From: Haloarcula sp. H-GB4 | GTDB lineage: Archaea > Halobacteriota > Halobacteria > Halobacteriales > Haloarculaceae | Direction of reading: 5' to 3' | DNA length: 64,000 nt | Assembly (NCBI RefSeq): GCF_030848575.1 | Contig: NZ_JAVDDX010000002.1 | Coordinates: forward strand, 744,001 to 808,000 | In this document: positions 36,563 to 44,896 of the stretch, in pieces | How positions within the stretch are numbered: position 1 is the first letter of the stretch | How the letters are laid out: each line of letters opens with the position of its first letter | The notes under the pieces: model-generated | The model's database searches: none | What the model was told of the DNA's origin: nothing | Seen by the model: only the letters and a program-made list of their open reading frames with translations | Program-made: the position numbers and the translations under genes

Positions 36563-36868
36563 ATGCGGGTCCTACACCCGGGTGTGGACCGAACGGAACT
36601 CGAACGGGAACTCCGCGACGCTTTCGACGCCGATCCGGACATCGTCACGGTTGTCGCCAGACAGGCGCGAGACCTCTCGGAGTCGGACCAGTTCGTGACC
36701 GACTTCGGGGCGGAACTAACCGTTGAGGATGTCGTCGATAACCTCGCGGACGCGCCCGACGATTATCAACTCGCCGAGCGATGGAACTGGTGGCTGGGTG
36801 CACTTGACCTCTCACACGGCGGTTACGCGCGGTTTAGCGTGCGACAGGACATCGACAAAACGTCCTGA
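36563..36868 (+). CDS. Small conserved protein, unknown
   Basis: A 101-residue soluble protein with no recognised domain. Short helices (DRTELERELRDAFDADP, VEDVVDNLADAP) alternate with a strand (DIVTVVARQARDL); the C-terminal third is rich in aromatics (AERWNWWLGALDLSHGGYARFSV). The ATG at 36563 is favoured because the upstream frame is low in haloarchaeal composition. A GGCGCT/AGCGCC inverted repeat (36458-36482) lies about 80 nt upstream. It looks like a real haloarchaeal gene, since its composition is acidic and its third-position GC is high. Confidence 0.65.
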   Translation: MRVLHPGVDRTELERELRDAFDADPDIVTVVARQARDLSESDQFVTDFGAELTVEDVVDNLADAPDDYQLAERWNWWLGALDLSHGGYARFSVRQDIDKTS

Positions 36869-36914
36869 CCTGTCGCTGGCGGATTTTTGTGTACGAAAAA
36901 CGACGCGACGCCAG

Positions 36915-37034
36915 TCAGTGTACGCTAAGCCCGTGTGCCTCTCGTGCGTGTTCGAGGAGTTCCTCCGTTGTGTCAAACTCCTCACCGCAACTGCACGTGT
37001 GGTACGTCGTCGGGGATTGCTGGCGTGTCGCCAT
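36915..37034 (-). CDS. 39-residue C2H2-type zinc finger micro-protein
   Basis: A very short gene, missed by usual length limits. The protein has CSCGEEFDTTEELLEHAREAH: Cys14 and Cys16, then a helix ending in His29 and His34, so a single C2H2-like zinc finger with an unusual CxC knuckle. The remaining ten N-terminal residues are polar. A GTATAATAATT element (37058-37068) lies about 29 nt before the ATG at 37034, a strong leaderless promoter. Similar micro zinc-finger proteins are known in haloarchaea and can affect biofilm and swarming behaviour; this one is not identified. Confidence 0.82.
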   Translation of the reverse strand: MATRQQSPTTYHTCSCGEEFDTTEELLEHAREAHGLSVH

Positions 37035-37057
37035 GACAGATAGATAATGAGCCCCGA

Positions 37058-37068
37058 GTATAATAATT
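37058..37068 (-). promoter_or_regulatory. TATA box for the zinc-finger micro-protein
   Basis: GTATAATAATT on the forward strand reads as AATTATTATAC on the minus strand, centred about 29 nt before the ATG at 37034. The surrounding 30 bases are the most AT-rich in this part of the window. Confidence 0.6.
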
Positions 37069-37082
37069 GTTTATGCTAGCGT

Positions 37083-37110
37083 GATAACACTGCCCAGTCG
37101 ACGTGTTATC
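37083..37110. promoter_or_regulatory. 8-bp inverted repeat, candidate operator
   Basis: GATAACAC (37083-37090) and GTGTTATC (37103-37110) are perfect inverted arms with a 12-nt spacer. The repeat lies just upstream of the TATA box of the zinc-finger gene, where a haloarchaeal activator or repressor would act, and about 170 nt before the beta-CASP gene. Confidence 0.55.
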
Positions 37111-37276
37111 TGTACACAATACTGGAAGCGAAAGTAGCTCCCTGACGATTCATAGCCACTGAGAGTCCAGATATCGTCATATTCTGGTTCAAACGTATTC
37201 TGGCTATCAAGCGGTCGACGACACGGTTCGGTGGGAACCGACGAACGGAAACGGACAGGCCGCTTCCGTCCTGATA

Positions 37277-38512
37277 ATGGATGTGCAGTTTCTCGGCGGG
37301 GCGGGTGAGATCGGTCGAAGCGCCGTCCTCATCGACGAGTCGCTACTGCTGGATTTCGGGATGCTGACTGACTCACCGCCACAGTTCCCGGTGCGGACGC
37401 CGTCGCCGGACGCCGTCGTCGTTTCGCACGGCCACCTCGACCACGTCGGAAACATCCCAGCGCTGGTGTCGGGCGACGCGCGGCCGCCGATTCACTGGAC
37501 GCCGCCGACGTACGAACTGGCGATGACGCTCGCACGGGACACGCTCAAACTCCACGGCGGGACGGTCAACTGTCCCTTTACCGAGACCAACGTCAGGCGG
37601 GTGACGCAGGTGTCGGAGACGCACGGCTACCGCGAGTCGTTCGAGGCTGCCGGCTACGAGGTCACGTTCTACAACGCCGGCCACATCCCGGGAAGCGCAC
37701 ACGTTCTCGTCGACGATGGCGACGCCAGACTGCTGTACACGGGCGATTTCCACACCGACGACCAGCGTCTCGTCTCTGGAACAACGGCCCGCCCGGACGC
37801 GGATGCGATTATCTGCGAGAGCACGTATTCCGATGTTGATCACGAGTCACGAGAGACAGTCGAGGGGCGGTTCGTCGAAAGCGTCGAAACGACGCTCTGG
37901 GAGGGCGGGACCGTCGTCGTGCCCGCCTTTGCCATCGGACGAACGCAGGAGATGTTGCTCGTCTGTGAGGCACACGACATCCCGTGTTACGTCGACGGAA
38001 TGGGGAAGCAAGTGACCGAGATGCTCGGGCAGTACCCCGAGTTCGTCCGCGATGCGGACGCGCTCCAGCGGGCAAAGTCACACGCCCGGTTCGTCACGGG
38101 CAAAGACGGCCAGCGCAAGCGTATCACCGACCAGAAGGCGGCAATCGTCACCACCAGCGGGATGCTCTCTGGCGGCCCGGCGATGACGTACATTCCGGAA
38201 ATCCGCGGCAATCCGATGAACAAAATCACGATGACCGGGTATCAGGTCGAGGGGACGCCGGGACGGGACCTGCTGGAGACGGGGAGTGCCGAGATAGACG
38301 GCCGGATTATGCCGGTCAGCGCACGAGTCGAGCAGTACGACTTTTCAGCACACGCCGACCGAGACGGGCTGTTTGCGTATCTCGATAGCTACCGTGACAC
38401 GCCGGTACTCGTGAACCACGGCGACCGCTGTGAGGCCTTCGCAACCACGCTGCGGGCGGACGGCTACGACGCGACAGCGCCCGAGCTAGGCGCAACCGTC
38501 GCCATCCAGTAG
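37277..38512 (+). CDS. Beta-CASP metallo-beta-lactamase fold nuclease
   Basis: A 411-residue zinc nuclease of the metallo-beta-lactamase/beta-CASP group (CPSF73/RNase J relatives). Metal motif HGHLDH spans 51-56; the following His (GHIPGSAH) and Asp (YTGDFH) ligands are present; beta-CASP motifs include VVPAFAIGRTQEML, TTSGMLSGGPAMTY and FSAHAD. There is no KH domain at the N-terminus, so it is not aCPSF1; it resembles archaeal aCPSF2/other short RNase homologues. Probable role: RNA 3' processing or exonucleolytic decay. ATG 37277 begins the first beta strand. Confidence 0.9.
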   Translation: MDVQFLGGAGEIGRSAVLIDESLLLDFGMLTDSPPQFPVRTPSPDAVVVSHGHLDHVGNIPALVSGDARPPIHWTPPTYELAMTLARDTLKLHGGTVNCPFTETNVRRVTQVSETHGYRESFEAAGYEVTFYNAGHIPGSAHVLVDDGDARLLYTGDFHTDDQRLVSGTTARPDADAIICESTYSDVDHESRETVEGRFVESVETTLWEGGTVVVPAFAIGRTQEMLLVCEAHDIPCYVDGMGKQVTEMLGQYPEFVRDADALQRAKSHARFVTGKDGQRKRITDQKAAIVTTSGMLSGGPAMTYIPEIRGNPMNKITMTGYQVEGTPGRDLLETGSAEIDGRIMPVSARVEQYDFSAHADRDGLFAYLDSYRDTPVLVNHGDRCEAFATTLRADGYDATAPELGATVAIQ

Positions 38513-38540
38513 GCAGTTACATCTGCGACCGCGGCTCCGC

Positions 38541-38720
38541 TCAGTTAGTCTCATCCGCATCCTCGGCAGCACGCTGTTTCAGCCACTCGTCAAGCAGGTC
38601 GCGGACCGCAGCGTCCCGGTTGTCGCGGTGGTCGGCGAACGCCTTGTCGTCAATCGCGTCAAGCAACTCCTCGTCCAGTTCGACCTCAATCGATTCAAGG
38701 TCGAGAAACGCTTCGTCCAT
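38541..38720 (-). CDS. Small ribbon-helix-helix-like protein
   Basis: A 59-residue gene, just below usual cut-offs. The protein begins with a short strand (LESIEVELDEELLDAI) followed by two helices (DDKAFADHRDNRDAAVRDLLDEWLKQRAA), the pattern of a ribbon-helix-helix (CopG/MetJ-like) DNA-binding dimer. It is acidic, as usual in haloarchaea. GAAATATATCC (38746-38756) gives a TATA box about 29-35 nt before the ATG at 38720. No toxin gene accompanies it, so an antitoxin role is not supported. Confidence 0.68.
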   Translation of the reverse strand: MDEAFLDLESIEVELDEELLDAIDDKAFADHRDNRDAAVRDLLDEWLKQRAAEDADETN

Positions 38721-38745
38721 TGATTACGGGGAGTTGGATGGCCAG

Positions 38746-38756
38746 AGAAATATATC
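38746..38756 (-). promoter_or_regulatory. TATA box for the ribbon-helix-helix-like gene
   Basis: The forward sequence GAAATATATCC reads as GGATATATTTC on the minus strand, centred about 30 nt before the ATG at 38720, as for leaderless messages. Confidence 0.5.
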
Positions 38757-38872
38757 CTCGTCAGACAACCGTCGGTCAGTCGCGTGACAGGGGCGGCGAG
38801 AGCGAGGAACTCCAGGAGAGTGTCAGGAAACCGCCGTGCTTTGATTACGACTCATGGCGTATCCGCGCGGTG

Positions 38873-40105
38873 ATGGGTTCGCTACAGTCTCTGATCGGCC
38901 CCCACCGACTCGACGCTCTCGGCGCGTGGGCGGTAACGGGAATTCTCACGGGTAGTGTCGGACGGTTCGCGGCCGGTGGCGAGTTTGATTGGGCAGTGCT
39001 CACGGCGTTCCTCGTCGCTATCGCAGTCACGGTTCCGATCGCCACGCAGGACCTCGAAACGACGGTGCCCGCGGAGTTGCTCGGACTGGTCGCGGTGCCG
39101 GTACTCGTTCGGGCGTTCGGTGGCCTCCCACAGATCACGCCGTTCCTCGTGATCGCTGGGATCGCACTGTTGTTGGCTGTCGTCCTCGATGCGTGTACCT
39201 CACTGACGATGACGCCACGGTTCGCAACGGTGTTCGTTGTCATCGTGACAATGGCCGTTGCAGGCGTCTGGGCGGTCGGTATCTATGCGACTGACACGCT
39301 ACTGGGAACCACGTTTCTCGATGGACAGACAGAGCTGATGTGGGATCTCGTCACTGCGGCGGCCGCCGGTATCGTCGCCGGCGTCGTGTTCGAACTGTAC
39401 TTCGAGCGGTCAGCACGTATTGCCCGACTGCGCGTCTCAGGATCTGATCTATCGGAGTTTGACCAAACGGGAGCGTCTCTTCCCGGAGACGATCAGCGCC
39501 ATCGTCTCGCGGTCCGGGCGCTACAGGCTGTGCTCGGTGTAATAGCTGCATTCGCACTCGCACAGGGCAACGTAACGCTGTTCGTCAACAGCGGCGGCCC
39601 GCTGGCGATAACGTTCCTGCCAGCGCTGTTCCGCCGGGAGTACGGCTACGCAACGAACACTGGTCTTGTGCTGTGGATCACAGTGGCATCGACGCTGCAC
39701 GCGGCCGGCGCGTTCGAACTGTACGAAGCGGTTGGCTGGTACGACAGTCTGGCCCATGCCGTCTCAGCGTCGCTCGTGGCCGGCGTGGGATACGCGATCG
39801 CACGAGCGGTCGAACGCCACTCCGGGGCGGTTGATTTCAACAGGGAGTTCCGAGCGACCTTCGTCGTCCTGTTCGTCCTCGCTGTGGGTTTCGGCTGGGA
39901 GATCCTTGAGTTCGCCAGCGGCGGTATTGCGTCGATCATCGGCGGCGAGGCGGTCCTCGCCCAGTACGGGACGAGCGACATCGTGAACGACCTCGTGTTC
40001 AACACGGTCGGCGCACTCATCGTCGCTGGCTGGAGTACCGCTCATTTCGAGGGGCTTGCAGCCCGGCTCACCGGGCGGGTCGGGAGTCTCGCGGGCAGAG
40101 AGTGA
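38873..40105 (+). CDS. Ten-helix membrane protein, unknown
   Basis: A 410-residue polytopic membrane protein. Helices run in two blocks: five or six between residues 15 and 180, and four or five between 225 and 395, separated by a charged loop with FERSARIARLRVSGSDLSEFDQ. Two conserved-looking polar stretches lie in the second block, YDSLAHAVSASLVAGVGYAIAR and VGFGWEILEFASGG, reminiscent of DUF2238/YjdF-type membrane proteins but too weak to assign. ATG 38873 was chosen since the upstream residues lack any membrane character; CTTTGATTA about 30 nt upstream is a possible TATA box. Confidence 0.72.
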   Translation: MGSLQSLIGPHRLDALGAWAVTGILTGSVGRFAAGGEFDWAVLTAFLVAIAVTVPIATQDLETTVPAELLGLVAVPVLVRAFGGLPQITPFLVIAGIALLLAVVLDACTSLTMTPRFATVFVVIVTMAVAGVWAVGIYATDTLLGTTFLDGQTELMWDLVTAAAAGIVAGVVFELYFERSARIARLRVSGSDLSEFDQTGASLPGDDQRHRLAVRALQAVLGVIAAFALAQGNVTLFVNSGGPLAITFLPALFRREYGYATNTGLVLWITVASTLHAAGAFELYEAVGWYDSLAHAVSASLVAGVGYAIARAVERHSGAVDFNREFRATFVVLFVLAVGFGWEILEFASGGIASIIGGEAVLAQYGTSDIVNDLVFNTVGALIVAGWSTAHFEGLAARLTGRVGSLAGRE

Positions 40106-40164
40106 GTCGTGTGAGACCGGTCCATCGACGAAAGCGACTCGGTTGCACGGCCGGACAGGCAGAT

Positions 40165-40467
40165 ATGGAACAGACGCGTCTCGAGTTCGGCCGCTACTTC
40201 GAGGTCGCCATGGAGACTGACGAGGCACAGGTCGCGGAGATGACTGTCGAGCCCGGCCGGTCCGTCGGCGGGCCGGAGAACTATCATGAGGACAGCGACC
40301 AGTGGCTGTTCGTGGCCAGCGGTACCGGCGTCGTTACCGTCGATGGTGACACCCACCGCATTGACGCTGGCGACCTCGTCCGCATCGAGGCCGGTGAACG
40401 CCACAGCATCGAAAACGACGGGGACGGGCCGCTGGAGACGGTCAACTTCTACACGCCGCCGCAATAA
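40165..40467 (+). CDS. Cupin domain protein
   Basis: A 100-residue single-domain cupin. The metal-site motif of the first cupin box is reduced to GGPENYHEDSDQWLFVASGTGVV (residues 37-59), and the second box is GDLVRIEAGERHSIENDGDGPLETVNFY, with His in the position of the usual metal ligand. The first box has His43 but not the standard HxH, so metal binding is uncertain. Such small cupins range from enzymes to sensors. It has its own start at 40165, 59 nt after the membrane protein stop, and may be cotranscribed. Confidence 0.85.
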   Translation: MEQTRLEFGRYFEVAMETDEAQVAEMTVEPGRSVGGPENYHEDSDQWLFVASGTGVVTVDGDTHRIDAGDLVRIEAGERHSIENDGDGPLETVNFYTPPQ

Positions 40468-40472
40468 CCGTC

Positions 40473-41252
40473 TCAGGTTCCCGTCCCGTCGTTCGGAGTG
40501 GACAGTTCGTAGCAGGTGCCGTCCCGGATGACAAATCCCGCATCCGACGCTGCGAGTGTCTGAGCTGGGTCATCAGTGACAGTCGACGCCGCATCCGGCT
40601 GGAGGGTCGCGTCGAGTGCCTCAACTTGGGCGGCGTCGAGTGACAGCGGTTCGAGCGTTACACATCGGTTGCCGTCCGTCGGTTCGACCGAATACCTGAC
40701 TACGGTGGGCTTGTCGGCGGTGACCTCCAGCGAGAACACGTAGTACGACCCGTTGTAGGCGTACACCGAGCTGTTTGGCTCGAAGCCGCCCTTATCGGAG
40801 TCATAGCGGTGCTTTCCCGCTGCAATCGCGTCGACAGCGGTGCGCCGGTGGCTGCCCGGAAGGTCGGCCACGCGAACCGTTGACTCGTTCCCGGGGTTGT
40901 CGACTTCGCTCACGCTGTACTCTTTGACGTACCCGACGGACCCGCTGGTCCGCTCGACGACCGCGTACGTCGTCCCGTCGAACGCGAAGCAGTCGAACTG
41001 ATGAAGCACATGCGCCCACCCGTGGTCCGTTACGGCTGCCGAGGCGTCGCGGGTAGCAGCTATAAGTTCTGTAGTCGTCTCCGAAAAGATGCCGACGGTC
41101 GCTGTGTGGGGCACTGCCGCGGCGTCGACAGGTGACAATACTACTGGGGCTGGCGTCGCTGTGGCTTCCTGCGACGACGGGTCGCTGAGTCCGGAACAGC
41201 CGGTAACGAGCGTACAGGCAACGGTACCGATGACGGTCCGGCGGGAGGGCAT
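40473..41252 (-). CDS. Secreted lipoprotein, unknown
   Basis: A 259-residue exported protein. The N-terminus SRRTVIGTVACTLVTGCSG combines a twin-arginine motif with a lipobox, giving lipid attachment to Cys19 and anchoring on the outside of the membrane. The mature part is a soluble acidic domain with strands such as HVLHQFDCFAFDGTTYAVVERTSG, YNGSYYVFSLEVTADKP and FVIRDGTCYELS. The last one suggests a repeated unit (a BTTYxxV-like strand pattern appears twice). No known domain is recognised. It overlaps nothing and is convergent with the cupin gene. Confidence 0.75.
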   Translation of the reverse strand: MPSRRTVIGTVACTLVTGCSGLSDPSSQEATATPAPVVLSPVDAAAVPHTATVGIFSETTTELIAATRDASAAVTDHGWAHVLHQFDCFAFDGTTYAVVERTSGSVGYVKEYSVSEVDNPGNESTVRVADLPGSHRRTAVDAIAAGKHRYDSDKGGFEPNSSVYAYNGSYYVFSLEVTADKPTVVRYSVEPTDGNRCVTLEPLSLDAAQVEALDATLQPDAASTVTDDPAQTLAASDAGFVIRDGTCYELSTPNDGTGT

Positions 41253-41291
41253 AGCCGTCGGTTGCCGGCCGACCGGTAAATGCTTTCAGCG

Positions 41292-42368
41292 TCAGGCGAC
41301 GCCGGCCTCGGCGTCCATTGGGTCCTGAATGTCGCCGACGACCTCTTCGAGCAGGTCGGTGACCGTGACCAGCCCGACGACTTCGCCGTCCGCAAGGACG
41401 AACGCGAGTTCCTGGCGCTCGGCCTGGAACTGGTCGATGGCATCGCTAACAGTCGTCTCCGGCGACATCGTCATCGGCGGCGAGGCGACGGCTTCGAGGT
41501 CGATACGGTCAAGCAGGCCGCCGTCGCCGGCCTGTTCCTCGCGCTCGTCGACGAGCGCGGGGATGTAGACGATGCCAAGGAAATCTTCGAGCGCCTCGCC
41601 GACGAGCGGGTAGCGGGTGTGTGGCGTCTCGGCGATCCGCTCGGCGTTGGTCGCGTCGTCGTCGGTCGGGGATAGCGCAACGATGTCTTCCCGTGGGACC
41701 ATCACCTCGCTGACTTCGCGGTCACCGACGCGGAACGCGGAGAGGACCTCCTCGCGGCGTTCATCGGATACGTCGCCGCGGTCTAGAACGGAGCCGAGTT
41801 CGTTTCGCAGCTCGCCCCGGGACTCGATGCTATCGACTTCAGCTTCGAGCCACGCGCCGGACATTTCGACACCGAACAGCCCTAGTGTCCACTTGGCGAT
41901 CCCGTCACCGACGGCGATAATCGGCGAGATGAGCATGGCGAAGTAGTACAGCGGCGTCGCGCCGTACCGACAGACGAACTTCGCGCGCTCAACGCCGAGA
42001 TACGTCGGCGTCTGCTCACCGTGGGTAAGGTGGACGAGGTTGATAAGGAGGAAAGCGATAGCACCACCGAGGCCGACCCCAGCCAGGACCGACGACTCAA
42101 AGTAGGGCTCAAAGATGGCCGCGAGCGCCGGCTCGGCGATGATACCGACGGCGATACTGGAGGCGGTGATACCGACCTGACAGCTCGTCAGATAGATCTC
42201 CAAGTCGTCAGTCATCTCCCAGGCACGCCGGAGGCCGGGTTCGTCGAACTCCGATTCGTCGTACTGTCTGGCTCTTGTCAACGCGAACTCGATAGCGACG
42301 AAGAAGCCGTTCGCGAGGATCAGGGCAAGTCCTGCAAGCAGCCTGACCGAGATTTCGACTGGTTGCAT
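41292..42368 (-). CDS. CNNM/CorC-type transporter with DUF21 and CBS domains
   Basis: A 358-residue membrane protein of the hemolysin C/CNNM family. The DUF21 membrane domain (residues 1-175) begins with VRLLAGLALILANGFFVAIEFALTRAR and has about four helices. Two CBS domains follow (about 205-345), including VMVPREDIVALSP and VGLVTVTDLLEEVVGDIQD, the latter the typical end of the second CBS. A C-terminal CorC/HlyC domain is absent. Proteins of this family transport or regulate Mg2+/Co2+; the ligand is not defined. The ATG at 42368 is well supported; the frame upstream is not. Confidence 0.87.
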   Translation of the reverse strand: MQPVEISVRLLAGLALILANGFFVAIEFALTRARQYDESEFDEPGLRRAWEMTDDLEIYLTSCQVGITASSIAVGIIAEPALAAIFEPYFESSVLAGVGLGGAIAFLLINLVHLTHGEQTPTYLGVERAKFVCRYGATPLYYFAMLISPIIAVGDGIAKWTLGLFGVEMSGAWLEAEVDSIESRGELRNELGSVLDRGDVSDERREEVLSAFRVGDREVSEVMVPREDIVALSPTDDDATNAERIAETPHTRYPLVGEALEDFLGIVYIPALVDEREEQAGDGGLLDRIDLEAVASPPMTMSPETTVSDAIDQFQAERQELAFVLADGEVVGLVTVTDLLEEVVGDIQDPMDAEAGVA

Positions 42369-42450
42369 GTGCCGGCGGGATTCACGGTCCGGCGGGGAAA
42401 AAGTGGGGATTACAGGCTCCGTCCTCTCGCGGCAGCACTGTCGACCGTCC

Positions 42451-43392
42451 TCAGGTGCGCTCGAAGTCGTACTCGACGCCAGTGAGGTCGGTCGAGACCG
42501 CCCAGAGCCGCTCAGCGGTTTCCTCGTCCTGTGAAGCGGCGTTTGACTGCTGGAACTCGGGGGAGCCGCGCATATCGAACAGGCCGCCGGGCCCGACGTA
42601 CTCCCCGCCGATAACATCCTCGGCGGTGGCGGCGTACAGCATCGGTAGCGCACCCTGTGCAGCGGACTGTGCGAGCACAGCATTGGCAACGCCCATAGCC
42701 GCGGTTCGCAGTGTCGACCCCATCTCCCGCGGCCCGCGGAACTGGAGGTCGGTGTCGGCGTAGCCGGGGTGGCAGGCGACGCTTAGCACGTCGTCCCAAC
42801 CATGGTTACCCAGACGCCGCTGGAGTTCGTAGGCGAAGAGGAGGTTCGCGAGCTTACTCTGGCCGTAGGCCGACCACTTCCCGTAGGAGCGCTCACGCTG
42901 CAGGTCGTCGAAATCGATCTCGCCCATCTCGTGCGCGCCGCTGGACTGCGTGACGATTCGGGATTCACCGTCGGCAGCCCCGAGCAGGTCGAGCAGGTGC
43001 CCAGTCAGTGCGAAGTGGCCCAGATGGTTGACGCCGAACTGCGTCTCGAAGCCGTCGGCCGTCTCGCTCCGGGGAATCGCCATGACGCCGGCGTTGTTAC
43101 AGAGGATGTCGACAGCGTCGTAGTCGTCCCGGAGGCTGTCGGCGAACGAGGCGATGTTCGACAGGTCGGCCAAGTCACACTCTCGGACATCGAGCGTTGC
43201 GTTCGGAACGGCCTCGCGGATCTCCGCGGCGGCCGATTCACCGCGTTCGACGCTCCGGCAGGCCATCACTACCGTCGCGCCTCTGCGAGCGAACGCCTTC
43301 GAGCCTTCGAGTCCCAGCCCGCTGTTCGCGCCAGTCACGACCACGGTTCGGTCCGTCAGCGGGGGCATATCTTCGATAGTCCAGCCTGTCAT
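42451..43392 (-). CDS. Short-chain dehydrogenase/reductase
   Basis: A 313-residue classical-type SDR. Cofactor loop TGANSGLG spans 20-27; NNAG is at 99-102; the catalytic Ser is in TQSSG (about 150-151), with Tyr176 and Lys180 in YGQSK. After strand 2, ACRSVERGE suggests NADP preference because of the Arg residues. The family resembles retinol dehydrogenase/WW-domain oxidoreductase types (LANLLFAYEL, CHPGYADTDL). Substrate is unknown. Stop is 82 nt from the DUF21 gene start, on the same strand. Confidence 0.9.
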   Translation of the reverse strand: MTGWTIEDMPPLTDRTVVVTGANSGLGLEGSKAFARRGATVVMACRSVERGESAAAEIREAVPNATLDVRECDLADLSNIASFADSLRDDYDAVDILCNNAGVMAIPRSETADGFETQFGVNHLGHFALTGHLLDLLGAADGESRIVTQSSGAHEMGEIDFDDLQRERSYGKWSAYGQSKLANLLFAYELQRRLGNHGWDDVLSVACHPGYADTDLQFRGPREMGSTLRTAAMGVANAVLAQSAAQGALPMLYAATAEDVIGGEYVGPGGLFDMRGSPEFQQSNAASQDEETAERLWAVSTDLTGVEYDFERT

Positions 43393-43477
43393 TGACCCGG
43401 TTACGGGCGCGAGACACTGAAACCCATCGCTGGCGAGAAAGTGAGAGTCTTATGCCATCGTCCCCGTGTTTCCAGTG

Positions 43478-43732
43478 ATGAGCGACGTACCGGTCACCGT
43501 CTACACGCGGGAGGACTGCCATCTCTGTGAGGAGGCCATCGAGACAATCGAGCGGGTCGCCGATGACGAGGGGACCGCCATCGAGCTGGACCTCGTCGAC
43601 GTCGACGAAGATCCCGACCTCCGCGAGGAGTACGGCGAGCGCGTGCCCTACGTCTTCGTCAACGGGTCGCCGGCGTTCAAGTACCACGTCACTGAGCGAC
43701 AGTTGCGCGAGAAACTGCAGCAGTCGGCGTAG
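43478..43732 (+). CDS. Glutaredoxin-like protein
   Basis: An 84-residue thioredoxin-fold protein with an unusual CHLC active site (Cys14 to Cys17) in YTREDCHLCEEA, and cis-proline in RVPYVFV. The remaining fold is normal (VDVDEDPDLREEYGERVP, then VNGSPAF). Haloarchaea use gamma-glutamylcysteine instead of glutathione, so the reductant partner is likely to differ. ATG 43478 is preferred over an upstream ATG at 43466. Divergent from the SDR gene with 85 nt between starts. Confidence 0.85.
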   Translation: MSDVPVTVYTREDCHLCEEAIETIERVADDEGTAIELDLVDVDEDPDLREEYGERVPYVFVNGSPAFKYHVTERQLREKLQQSA

Positions 43733-43839
43733 CCACAGGACATCGGACCCAGCCAGAACCGTTCGCTGTCGGGACTGGGTCGGCGCTATTGGGCAAGTAC
43801 CAGTGCTGTTTATTATTTCTCGATGAGAATACGTCGGCG

Positions 43840-44136
43840 ATGCCCTCCAGTATCAGCGAGACGCTCTTTAGTGAGCCGTCCGGACGCCCAATTACACTCG
43901 TCCACGCCGCCGGTGCACTCATCTTCGCCGGCCTGTATCTCTACGGCTGGGTTGTGGACGGGTCTCCAGTTACCTGGCTGCTCGTCATGGTAATCGGGAC
44001 AGGAATGGCTGGCATTGCCGAAGCGCTGCCGGCAAGTCGGCGGCAAACGGCCGGTGTCCTCCGCTCCGTCGCGATTCTCGTGTTGCTCTGTCTCGTCGTT
44101 GCCTCCGTCGTTGCGCCCGAGTTCATCGTTGGCTGA
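43840..44136 (+). CDS. Small membrane protein, unknown
   Basis: A 98-residue protein with three predicted helices (about residues 18-36, 42-60 and 74-95). The N-terminal 17 residues PSSISETLFSEPSGRPI are polar. TTTATTAT at 43809-43816 is a clear TATA box about 27 nt before the ATG at 43840, so the message should be leaderless. No family is recognised. Stand-alone gene next to thiE on the opposite strand. Confidence 0.72.
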   Translation: MPSSISETLFSEPSGRPITLVHAAGALIFAGLYLYGWVVDGSPVTWLLVMVIGTGMAGIAEALPASRRQTAGVLRSVAILVLLCLVVASVVAPEFIVG

Positions 44137-44218
44137 CCGCTGTGCTGTGTCGGGAGTGTCGCCCCCTTTCGCTGGGCTAGTTCAGGAGTGTGCGCACAGT
44201 CGCCGACGGCTGCCGGTG

Positions 44219-44854
44219 CTACTGACTGCGTTCGACTGCGTGTCGCAATGCGTCAGCCGCTGCCGCCGGGTCGTCGGCCGTCGTAATCTCGGTGATAACA
44301 GCCACACCGTCGGCCCCGGCATCAACGACCTCGGCGGCGTTCTCGGTCGTAATGCCACCGATACCGACAAGGGGAATGTCCACTGCCTCGGCGATAGCAG
44401 CGACGCGGTCGGTGCCGACGGCGTACTCCTCGTCGTCGATGTCGTCTTTCGAGCCAGTGGCATACACCGCACCAACGCCGAGGTAGTCCGCACCAGCCGC
44501 CGCCGCTTCCCGGGCGTCTTCAACGGTCGAAACCGAGCGCCCGATGACCGCATCGTCACCGAGGATATCCCGGGCAACAGAAACGGGGAGGTCGTCGTCG
44601 CCGAGGTGGACCCCGTCGGCGTCGATGGCCTGTGCGATGTCGACACGGTCGTTAACGACGAACGTGACGCCAGCCTCGCGGGTCAGTTCCCGCAGTTCCT
44701 GCCCGAGTTCGTAGCGTTCGTGTGCGGTCCGGTTTTTCTCGCGGAGCTGGACGACACCGGCACCGCCGTCAATCGCGTCCGCGACGATTTCGTCGGTTGT
44801 CCGGCCCGCCGAAAGCGACGCCTGCGTGACGAGATACACGTCCCAATCGATCAT
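44219..44854 (-). CDS. thiE: Thiamine-phosphate synthase
   Basis: A 211-residue TIM-barrel enzyme joining hydroxymethylpyrimidine diphosphate and thiazole phosphate to give thiamine phosphate. Typical motifs are present: YLVTQ (first strand), VQLREK (41-46 or nearby), FVVNDRVDIA, DGVHLGDDDLP, IGRSVST, YLGVGAVYATGSK and VGIGGI. All are positioned as in ThiE from bacteria; there is no ThiD or ThiN fusion. Other thiamine genes are absent. It begins 42 nt after the AbrB-PhoU gene stop, so it may be read through from the phosphate operon, an odd but possible arrangement. Confidence 0.95.
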   Translation of the reverse strand: MIDWDVYLVTQASLSAGRTTDEIVADAIDGGAGVVQLREKNRTAHERYELGQELRELTREAGVTFVVNDRVDIAQAIDADGVHLGDDDLPVSVARDILGDDAVIGRSVSTVEDAREAAAAGADYLGVGAVYATGSKDDIDDEEYAVGTDRVAAIAEAVDIPLVGIGGITTENAAEVVDAGADGVAVITEITTADDPAAAADALRHAVERSQ

Positions 44855-44896
44855 AGCGGATCTCGGAGCCGATGGCCCTTGTGTGCTGTGCGTTCG

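Noticed and set aside
36456..36698. Plus-strand ORF with GTG start near 36456
   Set aside because: Most of it overlaps the 36563 gene in another frame and the composition is not acidic.
37178..37200. TGGTTCAAACG resembling a tRNA T-arm
   Set aside because: No acceptor stem, anticodon arm or CCA-side match around it.
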